A stretch of DNA of 41,987 nt, taken from Paenarthrobacter sp. PH39-S1. GTDB taxonomy: Bacteria; Actinomycetota; Actinomycetes; Actinomycetales; Micrococcaceae. The stretch covers positions 1 through 41,987 of the forward strand of contig NZ_JASISR010000033.1 of the NCBI RefSeq assembly GCF_030063245.1, given 5' to 3'. Shown here in pieces: positions 1-6,908 of the stretch; within the stretch, counting starts at the first letter, position 1, and each line of letters begins with the position of its first letter. A model generated the notes under the pieces. It did no database searches. It had not been told where the DNA came from and saw nothing but the letters and a program-made list of their open reading frames with translations. A program made the translations under genes and the position numbers.

Positions 1-1
1 G

Positions 2-94
2 CACGTCGCCCAGGAACTCAACAGCAGACCACGCAAAACGCTCGACTGGAATACTCCAGCCCAACGACTTCGTGATTTACTGATACCCAACTGA
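2..94 (+). CDS. IS30-family transposase, C-terminal end (cut by window edge)
   Basis: The first 30 codons read HVAQELNSRPRKTLDWNTP and then an AQRLRDLL-type ending before a TGA. The string LNSRPRKTLDWNTPA is the usual end of the DDE catalytic domain of IS30 transposases, which cut and join transposon ends. The rest of the gene lies outside the window, so it cannot be said whether the element is intact. It sits directly beside other mobile-element debris. Confidence 0.75.
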   Translation, partial: HVAQELNSRPRKTLDWNTPAQRLRDLLIPN

Positions 95-100
95 CCCCGG

Positions 101-127
101 GTGTTGCCACGACCCCTAGAATTCAAG
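101..127. repeat. Candidate right terminal repeat of the IS30 element
   Basis: Just after the transposase stop lies a sequence starting GTGTTGCCACGACCCCT, which looks like the terminal inverted repeats of actinobacterial IS30 elements. The matching left end is outside the window, so this is only a likely boundary. Confidence 0.35.
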
Positions 128-135
128 TTCGCGGC

Positions 136-176
136 AGTGGTTTTGACCATTGGCTGCAAGTAGTTTTGAACAGCCG
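136..176. repeat. Two direct repeats, probable IS21-type end repeats
   Basis: AGTGGTTTTGACCATTGG (136-153) and AGTAGTTTTGAACAGCCG (159-176) share AGTnGTTTTGAnCA at a 23-bp step. IS21 elements carry several such transposase-binding repeats inside each end, and a broken istA follows downstream, so these probably mark its left end. The exact tip of the element cannot be placed. Confidence 0.4.
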
Positions 177-246
177 CCGGCGGCTCGTGCCGGCTGTGTG
201 TGCTGGGATTCCCTTGTCCATCCCTCGTGTCGCTACGGGGAGAGCC

Positions 247-313
247 CCCCTTCCTTCCGGGTGAAATGACGATGCCAATCGTTTCGATTTCACCCTCAAG
301 GGGAAGGAAGGGG
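247..313. repeat. Long imperfect inverted repeat upstream of the istA remnant
   Basis: The left arm (247-273) begins CCCCTTCCTTCC and continues GGGTGAAAT. The right arm (277-313) is its reverse complement with a few extra bases, so the region can fold into a long hairpin with almost no loop. It lies between the presumed IS21 end repeats and the istA start. It could reduce read-through into the transposase gene or be an internal transposase site; the role is not known. Confidence 0.5.
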
Positions 314-340
314 CTTGTTGTGAAGTCTCCAGGAGAGTTC

Positions 341-745
341 ATGGAAATTTTAGCTGTTTATGATTTGACCCCGTCATTCTGGGATGCCGCCGTCGTCTGC
401 GGGGTTTCCCATAACACGGTCCGCTCCTATGTGAAGGCCCGCGACGAGGGCCGGCAGGCCCCGATCGCCCGCCAGCGCGGCCGCATCACCGACCCGTTCC
501 TGCCGCAGATGAAGTCCTGGGTGCAGCAGTCCCGCGGCAAGATCCGCGGCGACGTCGTGCATGAGAAACTCGTTGCCCTCGGATACGGCGGTTCGATCCG
601 CACCCCCGCTACGTGCTCTCCGGGTTGAAGTCCGAATACCGGGCCCAGAACACCCGTGTTCACCGGCCTTGGACTGTAGAGCCGGGCCTGTGGCTCCAAT
701 GGGACTACGGAGACGGTCACGTCGTGGACGGCGTGAAGACCGAAG
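341..745 (+). pseudogene. istA: IS21-family transposase IstA, truncated and frameshifted
   Basis: From the ATG at 341, preceded by AGGAGAG, the reading starts MEILAVYDLTPSFWDAA. It continues through the helix-turn-helix (CGVSHNTVRSYVKARDEGR) typical of the N-terminus of IS21 IstA. Near 600 the frame shifts, and the next frame carries on with RYVLSGLKSEYRA and VHRPWTVEPGLWLQWDYGDG, the normal continuation just before the DDE domain. Homology stops around 745 at DGVKT, where an antitoxin-like coding sequence takes over. The catalytic domain and IstB are absent, so it cannot transpose by itself. Confidence 0.8.
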
Positions 746-748
746 GTT

Positions 749-977
749 ATCCAGATCCGCGACGTCCCCGACGAAGTACATCGTTCTTTGGCCGCGGCCG
801 CAGCGGAACAAGGTCTATCCCTGACGAAGTACGCGCTGCTTGAACTTGAACATGCGGCCGCACGAGCTCGGGTTATCCGATAATGCCGCCATCATCCGCG
901 AAACACAGGCAAAATTCCGGGGCGGGGCCAGCAGTGATGCCATACACGCAGCGTTGCGCGAGGGCCGCGGCGAGTGA
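749..977 (+). pseudogene. vapB: VapB/FitA-like antitoxin, 5' truncated and frameshifted
   Basis: The frame at 749 reads IQIRDVPDEVHRSLAAAAA and then EQGLSLTKYALLELEHAA, the ribbon-helix-helix DNA-binding region of FitA/VapB-type antitoxins. It ends at a TAA (881). Shifting one base restores DNAAIIRETQAKFRGGASSD and a typical toxin-neutralising tail ending GRGE, with TGA at 975-977. The first residues and start codon are missing because the istA remnant abuts the gene. The tail overlaps the next gene by GTGA, the usual vapBC arrangement. Such antitoxins repress their operon and block the partner toxin; this copy is almost certainly non-functional. Confidence 0.75.
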
Positions 978-1351
978 ATGTTGTCGACGCCAGCGCCGTT
1001 ATCGAGCTGATGCCAACAATCCCGATCCGGATCGGCTCGGAGACGATGAGCTCGCAGCGCCGCATCTTATTGACAGCGAGGCGACCAACGTTCGTCGACG
1101 CCTCCTGCTTTCCGGCACGCTGACCGAAAAGCAGGGTGCGCTGGCGCTGGAGGGTTTTGTCGGCCTGACTTTACGAAGGTTTCCCGCAGAATTTCCGCGG
1201 CCAAGGATGTGGGAACTGCGCCATCATTTGAGCGCCTACGATGCTACGTATGTGGCACTGACTGAGATGGTCGGTGCAACCGCAATTTTTGACAACTGAT
1301 GCACGACTGGCCGACGCCGCCGGTTTGAGATGGGTGGTCCGGGTTCTGTAG
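974..1351 (+). pseudogene. vapC: VapC-like PIN-domain toxin, frameshifted
   Basis: From the GTG at 974 the protein starts (M)NVVDASAVIEL, the PIN-domain N-terminus with the first metal-binding Asp. A frameshift between about 1010 and 1065 moves the homology to APHLIDSEATNVRRRL, then MWELRHHLSAYDATYVAL with the conserved SAYDATYVAL block. A second shift near 1289 restores TTDARLADAAG, carrying the last acidic residue, and a TAG at 1349. VapC toxins are ribonucleases that cleave tRNA or rRNA. All core motifs are still recognisable but spread over three frames, so the inactivation looks recent. Confidence 0.75.
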
Positions 1352-1371
1352 ATGGGTGGTCCGGGTTCTGT
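1329..1371. repeat. Tandem duplication of 21 bp at the vapC 3' end
   Basis: GATGGGTGGTCCGGGTTCTG plus T occurs at 1329-1349 and again at 1351-1371, separated by one A. The first copy contains the last codons of the vapC remnant, so the end of that gene has been duplicated. Confidence 0.85.
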
Positions 1372-1390
1372 GACCCGGTGAGGCTTGGCA

Positions 1391-1441
1391 GCAAAAAACC
1401 GCCGCCTGCCGGAACGATTAACGTCCCGCAGGCGGCGGTTT
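1391..1441 (-). terminator. Rho-independent terminator of the suf operon
   Basis: A perfect 14-bp stem is formed by 1396-1409 (AAACCGCCGCCTGC) and 1428-1441, with an 18-nt loop. Read on the minus strand it is followed by a run of T residues. It lies 19 bases past the stop codon of the last suf gene and marks the end of that transcript. Confidence 0.85.
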
Positions 1442-1459
1442 CCTGGTCCCGAAAGCCGG

Positions 1460-1804
1460 TCAGATGTTGAAGCCCAGGGCCCGCATTTGGTCACGGCCGT
1501 CGTCGGTGATCTTTTCCGGACCCCACGGCGGCATCCAGACCCAGTTGATCCGCCATTCGTCGACCAGGTCGCTGACGGAGTTCTCCACCTGTTCTTCGAT
1601 GACATCCTGCAGCGGGCACGCCGCCGTCGTCAACGTCATATCGAGCAGCAGCGCGCCGTCGTCGGCATACCGCAGGCCGTAAAGCAGCCCCAGGTCCACC
1701 ACATTGACGCCGAGCTCGGGATCGATGACGTCCTTGAGAGCCTCTTCGATGTCCTCAAGGTTCGTCTGCGCCGGATTGGCGGGAGTGGTATCGGTCTCAG
1801 TCAT
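1460..1804 (-). CDS. sufT: SufT-like metal-sulfur cluster assembly factor (DUF59/MIP18 family)
   Basis: A 114-residue protein of the DUF59 family, which helps mature Fe-S proteins. The family signature is clear: LEDIEEALKDVIDPELGVNV, the VDLGLLYGL segment, and LTTAACPLQD with the conserved Cys at residue 63. The ATG at 1804 is preceded by AGAAGGAA. A longer reading upstream would overlap sufC and has no family match. It is the last gene of the suf operon, 34 nt after sufC and just before the terminator. In mycobacteria cysteine desulfurase (sufS) and sufU lie between sufC and sufT; here they are absent. The exact biochemical role of SufT is not settled, but it is thought to aid Fe-S transfer. 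Confidence 0.9.
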   Translation of the reverse strand: MTETDTTPANPAQTNLEDIEEALKDVIDPELGVNVVDLGLLYGLRYADDGALLLDMTLTTAACPLQDVIEEQVENSVSDLVDEWRINWVWMPPWGPEKITDDGRDQMRALGFNI

Positions 1805-1838
1805 GATTCCTTCTCGGTTCGGATCCTCAGGAGGGGTT

Positions 1839-2603
1839 TCAGGCCTGCGCGGCGGCTGGGAGGAAACGATCGTAACCCTCGGCCTCGAGACGGTCGGCCA
1901 GCTCCGGCCCACCCTGCTCGGCGATGCTGCCGTCGACAAACACATGGACGAAGTCCGGCTTGATGTACCGCAGGATTCGCGTGTAGTGCGTGATCAGGAG
2001 CGTGCCCATGGTGCCGTCCTCGTTGGCGCGCATAACGCCCTCGGAGACAACCTTAAGAGCATCCACGTCGAGTCCGGAGTCCGTCTCGTCCAGGATGGCG
2101 AACTTGGGCTTGAACAGCTCCAGCTGCAGAATTTCGTGCCGCTTCTTTTCTCCGCCCGAGAAGCCTTCGTTGACGTTGCGCGAGGCGAACTCGGGCTCGA
2201 TCCGCAGCTGGGCCATGGCCGCCTTGACGTCCTTGGTCCAGGTGCGCAGCCTCGGTGCTTCGCCGTCGATGGCGGTCTTGGCGGTGCGCAGGAAGTTCGT
2301 CACCGTGACGCCGGGGATCTCGACCGGGTACTGCATGGCCAGGAAAAGACCGGCCCGAGCCCGTTTGTCCACGCTCATCGCCAGGACATCTTCGCCGTCG
2401 AGCGTGATGGAACCGCTGTCAACCTTGTAGCGCGGGTGTCCTGCAATGGTCGAAGCCAAGGTGGATTTACCGGAGCCGTTCGGGCCCATGATGGCGTGCG
2501 TTTCGCCCGAATTGATGGCCAGGCTGACACCCTTGAGGATCGGCTTGTTGCCCTGCTCGGTGTCAATGCTGACGTGCAGGTCCTTGATTTCCAGAGTAGA
2601 CAT
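1839..2603 (-). CDS. sufC: Fe-S cluster assembly ATPase SufC
   Basis: A 254-residue ABC-type ATPase that powers the SufBCD scaffold on which Fe-S clusters are built in the cytoplasm. Walker A is GPNGSGKST (residues 40-48). The signature is the Suf-specific FSGGEKKRHE, and Walker B is AILDETDSGLD. There are no membrane segments, as expected for SufC. The ATG at 2603 has AAGGAG about 10 nt upstream. It follows the Rieske gene by 18 nt, clearly in the same operon. Confidence 0.97.
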   Translation of the reverse strand: MSTLEIKDLHVSIDTEQGNKPILKGVSLAINSGETHAIMGPNGSGKSTLASTIAGHPRYKVDSGSITLDGEDVLAMSVDKRARAGLFLAMQYPVEIPGVTVTNFLRTAKTAIDGEAPRLRTWTKDVKAAMAQLRIEPEFASRNVNEGFSGGEKKRHEILQLELFKPKFAILDETDSGLDVDALKVVSEGVMRANEDGTMGTLLITHYTRILRYIKPDFVHVFVDGSIAEQGGPELADRLEAEGYDRFLPAAAQA

Positions 2604-2621
2604 ACTCTATTTTCTCCTTGT

Positions 2622-2999
2622 TTAAGCTTCGAGTTCCGGGGCCGCAACCCCGTTAAGAATGTTTTTCACGTCCACGTACACATCCGGGCCGTCCACGGTC
2701 AGGTCGAAGACCGGTACCGGCTCGTAGGCCGGTAAGGTCAGCGGCTCACCGGTGCGCAGGTCGAACGAGCTTCCATGCGCCCAGCATTCGATTGTCCGGC
2801 CCTCGACGTCGCCCTCGCTGAGGGAAATTTCCCCGTGCGAGCAGGCATCGCCGATGGCGTAAAGGTTGCCTTCGGAGTCCTTCACCACGGCCACCGCGTA
2901 ACCGTCAATTTCAACGCGCAGCGCCCTCTTGAGGCCCACCTCGTCGACCGTGCAGACGAACTGACCCGCCGGCCGCTCAGCTTCCGAAGGTGCGCTCAT
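2622..2999 (-). CDS. Rieske [2Fe-2S] ferredoxin-like protein of the suf operon
   Basis: A 125-residue protein with one Rieske domain: CSHGE (Cys53, His55) and CWAHG (Cys72, His75) bind a [2Fe-2S] cluster. It resembles ferredoxin subunits of non-heme-iron oxygenases but no oxygenase gene is nearby. It sits between sufD and sufC, and its ATG overlaps the sufD stop by one base (TAATG), so it is translated with the Suf proteins. A role as electron donor or cluster carrier during assembly is plausible but inferred from position. Such a gene is common in suf operons of Micrococcaceae-type actinobacteria. Confidence 0.9.
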   Translation of the reverse strand: MSAPSEAERPAGQFVCTVDEVGLKRALRVEIDGYAVAVVKDSEGNLYAIGDACSHGEISLSEGDVEGRTIECWAHGSSFDLRTGEPLTLPAYEPVPVFDLTVDGPDVYVDVKNILNGVAAPELEA

Positions 3000-4345
3000 T
3001 AGAGTGCGCCGGCCTTGAGCTCACGCTCAACCGCATCGCGGAGGCGTTCCTCAAGGGCGGGCACCTTGATCTGCTGGATGATTTCGTTAAGGAAACCGCG
3101 GACCACCAGGCGGCGGGCCACATCCTCGGGGATGCCGCGCGCCTGCAGGTAGAACAGCTGCTCGTCGTCGAACCGTCCGGTGGCGCTGGCATGGCCCGCG
3201 CCCAGAATCAGCCCCGTCTCAATCTCCAGGTTTGGCACCGAATCGGCGCGCGCGCCCTGGGTGAGAATCAGATTGCGGTTCATCTCGTAGGTGTCCGTAC
3301 CTTCGGCTTCCTTGCGGATCAGGACGTCACCGACCCACACGGAGTGCGCGTTCTTGCCCTGCAGTGCGCCCTTGTACGTGACGCGGGACTTGCAGTTCGG
3401 AACGGCGTGGTCCACAAAGATCCGCTGCTCGAAGTGCTGTCCGGCGTCGGCAAAATACAGACCGTACATTTCCACATCGCCGCCCGGACCGCTGAAACGC
3501 GCCGAGGGGTTGATCCGGACCAGGTCTCCGCCAAGGTTCACCACCACATGCTTAAGTTTTGCGTCACGGCCGATTTTCATCTGCTGCGAGCTGGCATGCA
3601 CGGCGCCGTCGGCCCAGTCCTGAATGCTGACCACGGTCAGCTGCGCGCCGTCCTCAACCAGGATTTCCACATTTTCCGAAACCACGGCTGAGCCGCGGTG
3701 ATCGAGAACGACGACGGCGGCGGAGTTGGCTTGGGCGTGCACGAAGAGATGGCTGGCTGCCGGGGCCTCCCCCGCGCCCGTGAGGGTGACGGTGGTGACG
3801 TGATCCTCGGCGGTGCCGGCGAAGTCCGCCGGAACGGTGATGACGGTGGCCTCGGTGAAAGCACCCCAGGCGGCTGCGGACACACGATCATCCGGGATAC
3901 CCGCGGAACCTATGCGAGCGTCGCAGCGGTCCACAGTTTCAACCCTCACGGCGTCCGGCTTCTGGATGCTCAGCCCGGGCGCGGCACCGTCAAGTGCCAC
4001 CTTATCGAGACCGCGCAGCCGCTTGAGCGGGGTGAACCGCCAGTCCTCTTCACGACCGGTAATGGGCGCGAAATCAGCCGCGTTGTAAGAGGTCAGCCGG
4101 CCGGCACGTGAACTGTCCGGGATGCCGGCGCCCGCGCCATGGCTGTGCGACTTGGCGGCCGCACCGCCCAGCGGGGAGGACACCGGGTTGATTTCGGAGA
4201 GCTGCTCGCCCTCCTCGTTCATGCCGGCTATACGCCGCACGTTGCTGGCCGCCTGGGCTTCCGCTGAGGGAGCGCCTATGCGGGCCTTTTCGGCTGATTC
4301 GGCAGTTCCTGCCACTGTTTCCTTGGTGAGTTCAGCGTTCGTCAT
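2999..4345 (-). CDS. sufD: Fe-S cluster assembly protein SufD
   Basis: A 448-residue SufD, partner of SufB in the SufBC2D complex and needed for iron entry into the scaffold. The N-terminal 90 residues or so are variable and Ala-rich. The beta-helix core follows, and the C-terminus has the SufB/SufD signature GHASATGRFDDEQLFYLQAR with its conserved His. It starts with an ATG that overlaps the sufB stop by one base (TAATG), and its own stop overlaps the Rieske start in the same way, so three cistrons are tightly coupled. Confidence 0.96.
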   Translation of the reverse strand: MTNAELTKETVAGTAESAEKARIGAPSAEAQAASNVRRIAGMNEEGEQLSEINPVSSPLGGAAAKSHSHGAGAGIPDSSRAGRLTSYNAADFAPITGREEDWRFTPLKRLRGLDKVALDGAAPGLSIQKPDAVRVETVDRCDARIGSAGIPDDRVSAAAWGAFTEATVITVPADFAGTAEDHVTTVTLTGAGEAPAASHLFVHAQANSAAVVVLDHRGSAVVSENVEILVEDGAQLTVVSIQDWADGAVHASSQQMKIGRDAKLKHVVVNLGGDLVRINPSARFSGPGGDVEMYGLYFADAGQHFEQRIFVDHAVPNCKSRVTYKGALQGKNAHSVWVGDVLIRKEAEGTDTYEMNRNLILTQGARADSVPNLEIETGLILGAGHASATGRFDDEQLFYLQARGIPEDVARRLVVRGFLNEIIQQIKVPALEERLRDAVERELKAGAL

Positions 4346-5820
4346 TAACCCACGGCTCCTTCCATTTGGAGTTCGATCAGGCGGTTGAGCTCTAGGGCGT
4401 ATTCCATCGGGAGCTCGCGCGCAATCGGCTCAATGAAGCCGCGCACGATCATCGCCATGGCCTCGTCCTCCGGCATGCCGCGGGACATCAGGTAGAAGAG
4501 CTGTTCTTCGCTGACCCGCGAGACCGTGGCCTCGTGCCCCATCGAGACGTCGTCTTCGCGGACGTCAACGTAGGGGTACGTGTCGGAACGCGAAATGGTG
4601 TCCACCAGCAACGCGTCGCAACGAACGGTGTTGGCGGAGTGGGTCGCGCCCTCACGGATCTGGACCAGGCCGCGGTAGGCCGACCGGCCGCCACCGCGCG
4701 CCACCGACTTGGAAATGATGGAGGACTTGGTATTCGGCGCAATGTGCACCATCTTTGACCCGGTGTCCTGGTGCTGGCCCTCGCCGGCAAACGCAACCGA
4801 AAGGGTTTCACCCTTGGCGTGCTCGCCCACCAGATATACCGCCGGGTACTTCATGGTCACCTTGGAGCCAATATTGCCGTCAACCCACTCCATGGTGGCG
4901 CCCTCATGTGCAATAGCGCGCTTTGTGACCAGGTTGTACACGTTGTTCGACCAGTTCTGGATGGTGGTGTAGCGGACCCGGGCGCCCTTCTTCACGACGA
5001 TTTCAACCACGGCGGAGTGCAGCGAATCCGAGGTGTAGATCGGCGCGGTACAGCCCTCGATGTAGTGAACGTAGCTGTCCTCATCCGCGATGATCAGGGT
5101 GCGCTCAAACTGGCCCATGTTTTCCGTGTTGATCCGGAAGTAGGCCTGCAGCGGGATCTCCACGTGGACACCCTTGGGCACGTAGACAAAGGAACCCCCG
5201 GACCAGGCGGCGGTGTTCAGCGAGGCGAACTTGTTATCGCCCACCGGAATGATGGTGCCGAAGTACTCCCGCATGATGTCCGGGTGTTCCTTCAACGCGG
5301 TATCGGTGTCGAGGAAGATGACGCCCTGTCGTTCCAGATCTTCACGGAGCTGATGGTAGACCACCTCGGATTCATACTGGGCTGCGACGCCGGAGACCAG
5401 CCGGCTGCGTTCGGCTTCCGGGATGCCGAGCTTTTCGTAGGTGTTCCGGATGTCTTCCGGGAGGTCCTCCCACGATTTGGCCTGCGACTCGGTGGAGCGG
5501 ACAAAGTATTTGATGTTATCGAAGTCAATGCCGGAGAGGTCAGCCCCCCAGGTCGGCATGGGCTTGCGGTCAAAATACTTCAGACCCTTCAGGCGCAGGT
5601 CCAGCATCCACTCCGGCTCACCCTTTTTGGCCGAGATATCCCGGACCACGTCCTCGTCAATGCCGCGTCGGGCGTTGTCGCTGACTTCGTTCTTGTCCGA
5701 CCAGCCGAACGCATAGGTGCCAATGCCCTCAAGCTCCGGGTTCTTTTCCAGGATGTGCGAAATGGTGGTGTCCTCGACAGCACTCTTTCCGCCTACGTCC
5801 TGCGCTAATTGATCCGTCAT
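4345..5820 (-). CDS. sufB: Fe-S cluster assembly scaffold SufB
   Basis: A 491-residue SufB, the scaffold subunit that receives sulfur and holds the nascent cluster. Recognisable blocks are GSFVYVPKGVHVEIPLQAYF, DSYVHYIEGCTAP with a conserved Cys, VRCDALLVDT with the Cys equivalent to the sulfur-accepting residue, and the end region MGHEATVSRVSEEQLFYLMS. Two ATGs occur in a row (5823 and 5820). The one at 5820 lies 5 nt after AGAAAGG and is preferred. The one at 5823 would form an ATGA overlap with the sufR stop. No intein interrupts the gene, unlike in M. tuberculosis. Translation is coupled to sufR. Confidence 0.97.
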   Translation of the reverse strand: MTDQLAQDVGGKSAVEDTTISHILEKNPELEGIGTYAFGWSDKNEVSDNARRGIDEDVVRDISAKKGEPEWMLDLRLKGLKYFDRKPMPTWGADLSGIDFDNIKYFVRSTESQAKSWEDLPEDIRNTYEKLGIPEAERSRLVSGVAAQYESEVVYHQLREDLERQGVIFLDTDTALKEHPDIMREYFGTIIPVGDNKFASLNTAAWSGGSFVYVPKGVHVEIPLQAYFRINTENMGQFERTLIIADEDSYVHYIEGCTAPIYTSDSLHSAVVEIVVKKGARVRYTTIQNWSNNVYNLVTKRAIAHEGATMEWVDGNIGSKVTMKYPAVYLVGEHAKGETLSVAFAGEGQHQDTGSKMVHIAPNTKSSIISKSVARGGGRSAYRGLVQIREGATHSANTVRCDALLVDTISRSDTYPYVDVREDDVSMGHEATVSRVSEEQLFYLMSRGMPEDEAMAMIVRGFIEPIARELPMEYALELNRLIELQMEGAVG

Positions 5821-6761
5821 CATGGCCTTTCTTGCTGATGGTTGGATACTTCCGTTACCGGGCCGGGAGTGTCGCGTTCCTTGGTGGTCCGCACCACGAT
5901 CCGGCCCGTTGGTATGTGGGTTGTACAGACATGGCCGCCGCCCGCCAGAGTGGATAGCCTGCGCACATCCACTCCCAGGAGCCGGGAAAATACTTCGGTT
6001 TCCGCCTCGCAGAACTGCGGGAATTCGGCGGCGAGTTCTTGTATCGGGCAGTGTCCCTGGCAAAGCTGCTGGGCGGACAGCGCCGAAGCGCCGTGAATGG
6101 TGGCCGACGACGCCACGAAACCGTCGCCGCTGAGCGCGCCAGCCAGGGCGCGCGAGCGTTCTGCGACGTCCTGTCCAGCTGCATCCACCACCGGCAGGTA
6201 CCGCTGCTCCATGCCCGCGAAACGCGCCGCGGCGAAGTCCTTCACAGCCGCTGCGCCGCCTACGGCGGAGAGCTGCGCCAGCGCCGTGCGGGCAATTTCC
6301 AGATAATCGTCTCCGAGTTCACTCTGGCCGCGTTTGGAAAGCACGTACCGGCGCGCCGGGCGGCCCGCCCCAGTCTTCGCATGGCTCGTCAGCTTCACTT
6401 CGATGACACCGTTTTTGGACAGCATGTCCAGATGACGCCGGACAGCCGCCGGGGTCAGCCCCAGCACGGTGCCAAGCTGGACCGCGCTCACCGGCCCGCG
6501 CTCCAGTACTGCTGCCAGTACGCGGTCGCGCGTGCGTTCGTCACTTTCCGACGGGCCAGCAACCATGCGCTCCGCCGTGCCGTTCGACGTCTGGCGAGTC
6601 GACGTCTGACGAGCCGGTGTGCCGCGGTCCCGTTCCGGTAGCGGCTGGCCGGGGCGTGTCCTGCCTGCGTGTGTCTTGTCTGCGCCGGCCGGCATTGCCG
6701 CTGCGCGGCCTGCCTGCACGGTCGCCCGCGGGGGGGACAGCTGGATGGACGACCCTTTCAT
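5820..6761 (-). CDS. sufR: SufR-type Fe-S-sensing transcriptional regulator
   Basis: This 313-residue protein resembles SufR, the repressor of suf operons that loses repression when its Fe-S cluster is missing or damaged. Residues from about 70 hold a winged helix (TRDRVLAAVLERGPVSAVQL, then LTPAAVRRHLDML). The C-terminal half has clustered Cys, LCQGHCPIQ and FCEAE (spacing Cx3Cx12C), with another in HVCTTHIP; these are the likely cluster ligands. The ATG at 6761 is 7 nt after GGAGG; ATG 6767 is too close to that site. The N-terminal 60 residues are a low-complexity extension. It is first in the operon, so it probably controls its own transcription as well. Confidence 0.9.
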   Translation of the reverse strand: MKGSSIQLSPPRATVQAGRAAAMPAGADKTHAGRTRPGQPLPERDRGTPARQTSTRQTSNGTAERMVAGPSESDERTRDRVLAAVLERGPVSAVQLGTVLGLTPAAVRRHLDMLSKNGVIEVKLTSHAKTGAGRPARRYVLSKRGQSELGDDYLEIARTALAQLSAVGGAAAVKDFAAARFAGMEQRYLPVVDAAGQDVAERSRALAGALSGDGFVASSATIHGASALSAQQLCQGHCPIQELAAEFPQFCEAETEVFSRLLGVDVRRLSTLAGGGHVCTTHIPTGRIVVRTTKERDTPGPVTEVSNHQQERP

Positions 6762-6821
6762 AGGCATACCTCCGCTTCCTGCTGGGTTCCGATCACACAA
6801 TACACAACATAACCATGACCT

Positions 6822-6850
6822 AATTTAGTCCCGTTGACCAGTAAGGTAAA
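6822..6850 (-). promoter_or_regulatory. Candidate sigma-70-type promoter of the suf operon
   Basis: On the minus strand TTTACC (-35, 6845-6850) and TAAATT (-10, 6822-6827) are 17 bp apart, each with four of six consensus bases. Transcription would start near 6815, giving a leader of about 54 nt before sufR. A short dyad, AGGTAAACCT, overlaps the -35 box and could be an operator. Both are pattern-based proposals. Confidence 0.4.
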
Positions 6851-6908
6851 CCTACCCCTGCCCCCATCCGATGCCGGGTGCGGGGCGCACCGGTGGCCAG
6901 AGACTAAC

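Noticed and set aside
6838-6856. Possible IdeR/DtxR iron box upstream of sufR
   Set aside because: AGGTAAACCT is symmetric but its half-sites are spaced differently from the 19-bp IdeR consensus.
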